NCBI GenBank assembly: GCA_029264635.1 | Contig: JARIAA010000298.1 | Coordinates: 1-26,713, forward strand | DNA length: 26,713 bases | From: Psychrobacter sp. | Lineage (GTDB): Bacteria; Pseudomonadota; Gammaproteobacteria; Pseudomonadales; Moraxellaceae | Direction of reading: 5' to 3' | Shown here: positions 22,071 through 26,713 of the stretch, piece by piece | Position numbering within the stretch: position 1 is the stretch's first letter | Layout of the letters: the number at the start of each line of letters is the position of its first letter | Made by a program: the position numbers and the translations under genes | Notes under the pieces: model-generated | What the model was told of the DNA's origin: nothing | Database searches by the model: none | The model's input: only the letters and a program-made list of their open reading frames with translations

Positions 22071-22361
22071 TCATACTAAGTCTTTATATTCAGGATGCTT
22101 ACTGATGTATGAGGATACAAAAGAGCATTGAGGCACAACTTTTTTGTCATGATCGCGCGCATAATCTAATGCATGTTTGACCAACGTTGAGCCGACCCCG
22201 CGTCCGCCAAGCTCTTGTGGTACGATCGTATGATCATAGACCAACGTATCACCGCGATCCTGATAACTGAGAAAGCCAGTTGAACCATCAACAGTAGTTT
22301 CGAAGCGATGTGCTTGTTCATTATGGGTAATATTTAGATCCTGATTAGAGGCTGTACTCAT
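22071..22361 (-). CDS. Small GNAT-type N-acetyltransferase (COG2388, YjdJ-like)
   Basis: A 96-residue single-domain protein of the shortened GNAT group. The acetyl-CoA loop is QELGGRGVGSTLVKHAL (GGRGVG at 52-57), and the end VPQCSFVSSYISKHPEY is the hallmark of COG2388, with Cys79 and HPEY (89-92). The substrate is unknown for the family. I chose ATG 22361 because AAGGAG lies 7 bases upstream; the frame runs on to 22400 without support. It may share a transcript with phhB, 122 bases downstream. The 236 bases between it and the desaturase gene hold nothing I can identify. Confidence 0.9.
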   Translation of the reverse strand: MSTASNQDLNITHNEQAHRFETTVDGSTGFLSYQDRGDTLVYDHTIVPQELGGRGVGSTLVKHALDYARDHDKKVVPQCSFVSSYISKHPEYKDLV

Positions 22362-22597
22362 AAAATGCTCCTTTGTTATTATTAAGGTATAGTGCTGCAC
22401 ATGTTACTTATGACCTAGTATTTAAAAGATAGAATTCAAAAATATAGTCTTTAGGACATAGTATGTACCACTAAGTCTGTAGCGAATAATTATCGTCGAT
22501 TACAATGATATTGACTAGTAGCTTACGGTAAAAGTGAATAGAGCAAATGTTACGGGTTATCGAATGGTTCTTTGATATAACAAACACGGACTTAAAG

Positions 22598-24022
22598 CTA
22601 CTTTGCATAAAATAAAGATTGGCGTACTACCTGCGGGATATATTTTTTGAGTCCACGCACGGGTATGCTGTGTCTCTGCTCTTTTTTAACATTACCAGCG
22701 ATTGGTTTTTCTTGTGTATAAGCACGCAGCTCATCTTCATTAGGTTTACTAAAATAATAAATACGGTCAATTACTTGTCGAAATTGGCGACCGAAACGAC
22801 CTGTGTTGTAAGCTAGGCCGTACTTACTACATATGACTTGTACTTGTGACGAGATACTAGCATAGCGGTGAGCTGGCATATCAGGAAAGATATGATGCTC
22901 AATCTGATGGGATAAATTGCCCGTTAGAATATGAAATAAGTGACTACCTTGAATATTACTGGAGCCTAGTATTTGACGTACATACCAGTCGCCTTTACTC
23001 TCATTATCATCAAGATGCGTATAAATATGGGCTTGTTCGGTGAGATGGCCACAAAAAATCACGGCCCATGTCCACAGATTACGCACTATATTGGCAGCGA
23101 TATTACCGCTTAACGTCGATAAAGCACTATTACGGCCTAAGGCGATCCCTGCACCTGCTGGGAGCGCGCCATAGTCTTTACCAACTTGGCGCAGTATTTT
23201 GGCCCATAAAGCCCGCGATTTTTGTTGCAATATTGAGTGCTTCTCTGTTGAATCCGCATATTCATCCACACTTATCTGGATATCATGAAATGCAACGGCC
23301 CACTCAAACCCTAGTGCCAATATCATAGTCTTAAGAGGGTTATAGCGATCACTTGGTGCCCATAACTGCTCATCGGTCACGCGTATCAAATGATAGCCAA
23401 CGTCATGATCGCGCTCGACGATATTAGTAAAAGTATGATGTAAATAATTGTGAGAATGTTGCCACAATGGGGCGGGGCAGACAATATCCCAATCGAACGT
23501 TTGGCTATTTAAATATGGATGCTGCATCCAGTCATATTGACCGTGCATGACGTTATGCCCAAGCTCCATATTATTAAGTATTTTGCTAAAGCTTAATAAG
23601 CTTGTACCCAGTAGCCAGACAATGGTTTTGCTTCTCTTCGATGGCATACGTCCAGCCGCCGCCAATAAGATACGGGCTGTCATCTCACTATAAACGACAG
23701 TAGCATACACCTGCTGGATATAACGCGCATCCTTGGTACCTAACGAGTCCATCACACTTTGATAGACTGCATTGAACTCATCAGAGAGGGCGTCGGTCTG
23801 TGCCTTTGATAATGGGACAGCGCTTAATGTTGGGTAGCGTATAGGTAGAGATGATGTGCTCTTACTATCGTCTGTACTTTTACTCTTGATATTACAGTGA
23901 GCCGAATAGACGTTTTCTTCTGACAATAATTGACAACCATGGATGTCCAATTGGTCATCGGTTAATGCAGTTAAAATAGGTACAGCAGATCGTGAGGGGA
24001 ATAGAGGTGGTAATAAGCGCAT
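22598..24022 (-). CDS. Membrane fatty acid desaturase
   Basis: A di-iron membrane desaturase of 474 residues. The three histidine boxes are H156-NVM-H160, H191-NYL-HH (195-196) and Q373-IE-HH (376-377) in HQIEHHIFP. The family introduces double bonds into acyl chains, and in cold-adapted bacteria this keeps membranes fluid. The QxxHH third box without a fused cytochrome b5 resembles bacterial acyl-CoA or acyl-lipid desaturases that use a separate reductase. Residues 1-90 form an unusually long hydrophilic lead. AAAGGA precedes ATG 24022; the frame is open to 24112 but without a ribosome site. The reductase gene lies upstream on the same strand after 275 bases. The position of the double bond cannot be read from sequence. 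Confidence 0.9.
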   Translation of the reverse strand: MRLLPPLFPSRSAVPILTALTDDQLDIHGCQLLSEENVYSAHCNIKSKSTDDSKSTSSLPIRYPTLSAVPLSKAQTDALSDEFNAVYQSVMDSLGTKDARYIQQVYATVVYSEMTARILLAAAGRMPSKRSKTIVWLLGTSLLSFSKILNNMELGHNVMHGQYDWMQHPYLNSQTFDWDIVCPAPLWQHSHNYLHHTFTNIVERDHDVGYHLIRVTDEQLWAPSDRYNPLKTMILALGFEWAVAFHDIQISVDEYADSTEKHSILQQKSRALWAKILRQVGKDYGALPAGAGIALGRNSALSTLSGNIAANIVRNLWTWAVIFCGHLTEQAHIYTHLDDNESKGDWYVRQILGSSNIQGSHLFHILTGNLSHQIEHHIFPDMPAHRYASISSQVQVICSKYGLAYNTGRFGRQFRQVIDRIYYFSKPNEDELRAYTQEKPIAGNVKKEQRHSIPVRGLKKYIPQVVRQSLFYAK

Positions 24023-24062
24023 GCATGATCCTTTACCGAAGCTGCTGTTGTTTTTATATAAC

Positions 24063-24176
24063 ACGCTAAAAATGGCAGGGCCGGTTTGATGAGTTCTTTG
24101 TTTAGCGTACAAAATATACTGTATGTCGTCTATTTGCTTATAGTACGGCTCGTTATTGTTTAGTTAGTTACGCTAA
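24063..24176. promoter_or_regulatory. Three ACGCTAA sites between the reductase and desaturase genes
   Basis: ACGCTAA occurs at 24063-24069 and 24170-24176, and its complement TTAGCGT at 24102-24108. The first and second form an 8-bp inverted repeat (ACGCTAAA/TTTAGCGT) with a 30-base spacer, 41 bases or more upstream of the desaturase start codon. They could be regulator half-sites. Seven-base repeats can arise by chance. Confidence 0.3.
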
Positions 24177-24297
24177 TTTGTCAAAGATAAGGTTGAATAA
24201 CTACTAATTAATACTGTATATGAAGAGTATGGACGTCTATTGACCCGATCGCTATTTTATTTTTTATATAGATATGTTTTATTCCGTTTGCGCGCTG

Positions 24298-25515
24298 CTA
24301 AATATCGAGGATGACATCTGTCATCGCTATATTAATACAGGTTTGGATAGACTCAAAACCGTCATCGCTGAGCTTTCCTGTTTGGACGTTTTTAACCACA
24401 CCGCTGATTTTATTGCAGCGGCACATCTGACAGATACCTTGGCGGCAGCCGTAGCTCATTCGTAGACCAGCTTGTTCAGCATCCACTAATAACGTGCTAC
24501 TACTATCAAACTGTCGCTGCCTTGCGCGCAAATATACCGTATGTGTTTCTATATTATTTACGTTCTCATCCGTAGTACTTGTATCCAAATCAGTGACGCC
24601 ATAGCCAAAGTTTTCTATGACAATGTTATCACGCAATGAGTGATTATTTGGTAGGCTTATTTCACTAACGGCGTGATATAGCCCTTTTAATAAGGCTTGC
24701 GAACCACAGGCAAATATTGGTGTATCAGCTAACGGTAGATTCAATGTCAATAAACTTTGTGCACTTAGATGCCGCGTGCTAGCCAAATAAGTGCTCGCGT
24801 CTTCGGTATTGATATGATGATAAGTAAAGCTTGGATATGTATGACAGAGCTGCTGCCAATATGCTTGTAAAGTGCTGTTTGACAGCGAGGTACGATTATA
24901 ATGGAGTAATGTCACCTTATGACCATGTTGTAGCGCCTGTGTCACTAGCCCGAGCATGGGCGTGATACCACTGCCGCCAGCGATACAGAGTATAGGCGCG
25001 AGCGCTTTGAGTGCAGGATTTTTAGTTTTTGCATTTTGAGTAGATAATTTCACTTGCCCGTTTGCTAATATATGCTCTAGCGTAAAATCTCCACGCGGTA
25101 AACTGCTATCAAAAATAGCACCAAGCGTTGCCTCATTGATTAAATAATGAGATACCAAACCTTGTGGCTTGACAGCGATAGTAAGCGTTTGGCGTCGTTG
25201 TTTTTTGACGCAGCTATTTTCATTAGCCCACCAGAGTGTTTGACAAGGCAGACCCACCAGCGAATAACTACGCTGATGAAAAATACCATCAATAGCAATG
25301 CTTAGATTAATATGTGCACCGCCCTGCCAGCCATCTGATTGTTGTTTAAAAGCGTTATTAATGTCAAATTGCAGCGCAACCAAGTCATCGCTAAGCGTAT
25401 GCTTGGCAACCAGACGTAGTTTTGGGGTGGCTAGCGACCAAAACGGATGCAGGCGCGTACTGATAAAATCCACAAATGCACGCTGAATAAACTCAGGGCG
25501 ATAGCTAGAACTCAT
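24298..25515 (-). CDS. Ferredoxin reductase with C-terminal [2Fe-2S] domain, likely desaturase partner
   Basis: A 405-residue electron-transfer flavoprotein. The FAD site is RSYSLV (82-87), the NAD(P) site is CIAGGSGITPML (177-188), and the C-terminal plant-type ferredoxin domain has Cys357-x4-Cys362-x2-Cys365 and Cys393. This order (FAD, NAD, then ferredoxin) matches reductases that feed electrons to membrane desaturases, such as those next to DesA3-type or Pseudomonas DesB-type enzymes. The adjacent same-strand desaturase gene supports that role. ATG 25515 has only a weak AAGG further upstream. The 275-base gap to the desaturase gene suggests that gene may also have its own promoter. Confidence 0.9.
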   Translation of the reverse strand: MSSSYRPEFIQRAFVDFISTRLHPFWSLATPKLRLVAKHTLSDDLVALQFDINNAFKQQSDGWQGGAHINLSIAIDGIFHQRSYSLVGLPCQTLWWANENSCVKKQRRQTLTIAVKPQGLVSHYLINEATLGAIFDSSLPRGDFTLEHILANGQVKLSTQNAKTKNPALKALAPILCIAGGSGITPMLGLVTQALQHGHKVTLLHYNRTSLSNSTLQAYWQQLCHTYPSFTYHHINTEDASTYLASTRHLSAQSLLTLNLPLADTPIFACGSQALLKGLYHAVSEISLPNNHSLRDNIVIENFGYGVTDLDTSTTDENVNNIETHTVYLRARQRQFDSSSTLLVDAEQAGLRMSYGCRQGICQMCRCNKISGVVKNVQTGKLSDDGFESIQTCINIAMTDVILDI

Positions 25516-25964
25516 ATACTCAGTACCTTATTTTTTCATAGTTTTACAAAAGGTTTAAAATTTTCTCTGAATAATTTTATCATGTAATTTGTAAAGGTTG
25601 ATGGAGCATTGCAGCGTGCATAAAGCCACTAATTTCAGGAATTATTCTAATATGTTAACCCTTACTCATTAATTTTGTAGAATTACTATCGTTATTTTTG
25701 TGGATTTTATGCAGGAATGTTTGAGTAGAAAATCTATTCAATAGTCTAAATAATCGTTTTAATCAAAGCTTTTATATAAAAGACGTGAAGCTTTGTTGCA
25801 GAAGATGTAAAACTCGCTTTAAAACCCTCTGTTCGCTTGCAGGGGCTGCGCCACAATGCGATAATGGCAGACAATTTGTAACCCTGATTTTGAGGCGCGG
25901 TCCATTTGGTGTGATTGCCAAATAGGGCTTATAAACCTCGTCTATGCAGTCTATCGGAGTGTTA
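25516..25964. other. Divergent intergenic region before ettA
   Basis: 449 non-coding bases between the reductase gene and ettA. A possible ettA promoter is TTGGTG (25906-25911) and TATAAA (25930-25935), 18 bases apart, with start near 25942. The -35 lies inside a small stem, CCATTTGG / CCAAATAGG with one bulge (25902-25925). GGAG near 25956 is the ettA ribosome site. I see no RNA gene. Confidence 0.4.
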
Positions 25965-26713
25965 ATGGCTCAATATATTTACACGATGAACAACGTGTCA
26001 AAACTTGTTCCACCTAAGCGTGAAATCTTAAAAAATATCAACCTATCGTTTTTTCCTGGCGCTAAAATTGGTGTCCTTGGTATTAATGGTTCAGGTAAAT
26101 CAACCTTGCTACGCATTATGGCGGGCGTGGATACAGAATTTAGTGGTGAAGCGCGCGCGCAAACGGGCACCAAAATTGGCTATTTGCCGCAAGAACCCCA
26201 GCTTGATGATAGCAAAGATGTGCGCGGTAACGTCGAAGATGGTATGCGCGAAGCCTTAGATGCGCTGTCACGTCTAGATGCTATTTATGCTGAATATGCG
26301 GAACCTGATGCTGACTTTGATAAGCTTGCCGAAGAACAAGGCAAGATGGAAAACATCATTCAAGCGTGGGATGCGCATAACTTAAATACCCAGCTCGAAA
26401 AAGCGGCTGACGCACTTCGTCTGCCACCTTGGGATGCTGATGTTAGCAAACTATCTGGTGGTGAAAAACGCCGTGTGGCACTATGCCGACTGTTGTTGTC
26501 ACGCCCAGATATGCTACTGCTTGATGAACCAACCAACCATTTGGACGCCGAATCGGTCGCTTGGCTTGAGCAGTTCCTTCAGAACTACAGTGGTACTATC
26601 GTTGCCATTACCCATGACCGTTATTTCTTAGATAACGTGGCTCAGTGGATTTTGGAGCTGGACCGTGGCCATGGCTATCCGTACGAGGGCAACTATACTG
26701 AATGGCTCGAGCA
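25965..26713 (+). CDS. ettA: Energy-dependent translational throttle ABC-F protein EttA, 5' part
   Basis: EttA is a soluble ABC-F ATPase that binds the ribosomal E site and gates early elongation according to the ATP/ADP ratio. The first ~249 residues are here; the gene runs past the window edge (the family is ~555 residues). ATG 25965 follows GGAG by about 7 bases. The sequence begins MAQYIYTMNNVSKLVPPKRE, as in E. coli. Walker A is GINGSGKST, the ABC signature is LSGGEKRRVALCRLL, and Walker B is MLLLDEPTNHLD with the usual ABC-F spacing, followed by the ITHDRYFLD switch. The region between Walker A and the signature contains the EttA arm segment. The second ABC domain is outside the window. 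Confidence 0.97.
   Translation, partial: MAQYIYTMNNVSKLVPPKREILKNINLSFFPGAKIGVLGINGSGKSTLLRIMAGVDTEFSGEARAQTGTKIGYLPQEPQLDDSKDVRGNVEDGMREALDALSRLDAIYAEYAEPDADFDKLAEEQGKMENIIQAWDAHNLNTQLEKAADALRLPPWDADVSKLSGGEKRRVALCRLLLSRPDMLLLDEPTNHLDAESVAWLEQFLQNYSGTIVAITHDRYFLDNVAQWILELDRGHGYPYEGNYTEWLE

Noticed and set aside
24298..25515. Phenol hydroxylase or oxygenase reductase component
   Set aside because: The domain order also fits, but no oxygenase is nearby and the adjacent gene is a membrane desaturase.

Overview
The window looks like a chromosomal stretch from a Moraxellaceae gammaproteobacterium, most likely Psychrobacter. This is judged from recognisable protein sequences (OmpR, EttA, YbiI, RapZ, PanB and Tex all read as gammaproteobacterial orthologues), moderately AT-rich intergenic DNA and the gene order. 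I see no rRNA, tRNA, insertion sequence, phage gene or CRISPR array. Most of it is core housekeeping DNA with a few less familiar accessory genes in between.

Layout. Bases 1-186 are the 3' end of a ComEA-like helix-hairpin-helix protein. Bases 356-5977 form a plus-strand run: pcnB (poly(A) polymerase with a very long basic tail), folK overlapping its end, panB and panC (pantothenate synthesis), and rapZ. A four-copy 16-bp tandem repeat separates rapZ from darP (yjgA), which ends at a strong terminator. Next comes a two-gene unit, 6895-8834: a 90-residue protein whose C-terminus resembles a subtilase propeptide, and a subtilase without a signal peptide but with a complete catalytic triad. dsbA faces this unit across a bidirectional terminator.

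ubiG, a MupP/Gph-type phosphatase and yciK follow as an operon-like trio known from pseudomonads, then ybiI. A 16-bp perfect-stem terminator separates ybiI from a convergent ompR that has no envZ beside it. tex follows, divergent from ompR. Bases 17038-19237 hold three minus-strand genes for small exported proteins of unknown function. Two of these are acidic, look related in their leaders, and are associated with long inverted repeats. Next are a saccharopine-dehydrogenase-like oxidoreductase, ytjA (a small membrane protein), phhB, a COG2388 acetyltransferase, and a membrane fatty-acid desaturase with its likely ferredoxin-reductase partner. The window ends inside ettA.

How the genes relate. 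pcnB-folK-panB-panC joins RNA 3'-end metabolism to folate and CoA precursor synthesis. ubiG-mupP-yciK joins quinone synthesis to probable peptidoglycan recycling. The reductase and desaturase probably form one electron-transfer and desaturation system. The least explained items are the small protein plus subtilase pair, with a phenylalanine-every-third-residue tail on the protease, and the block of exported acidic proteins with dyad leaders. All assignments come from reading the sequence and recalling families; no database search was run.
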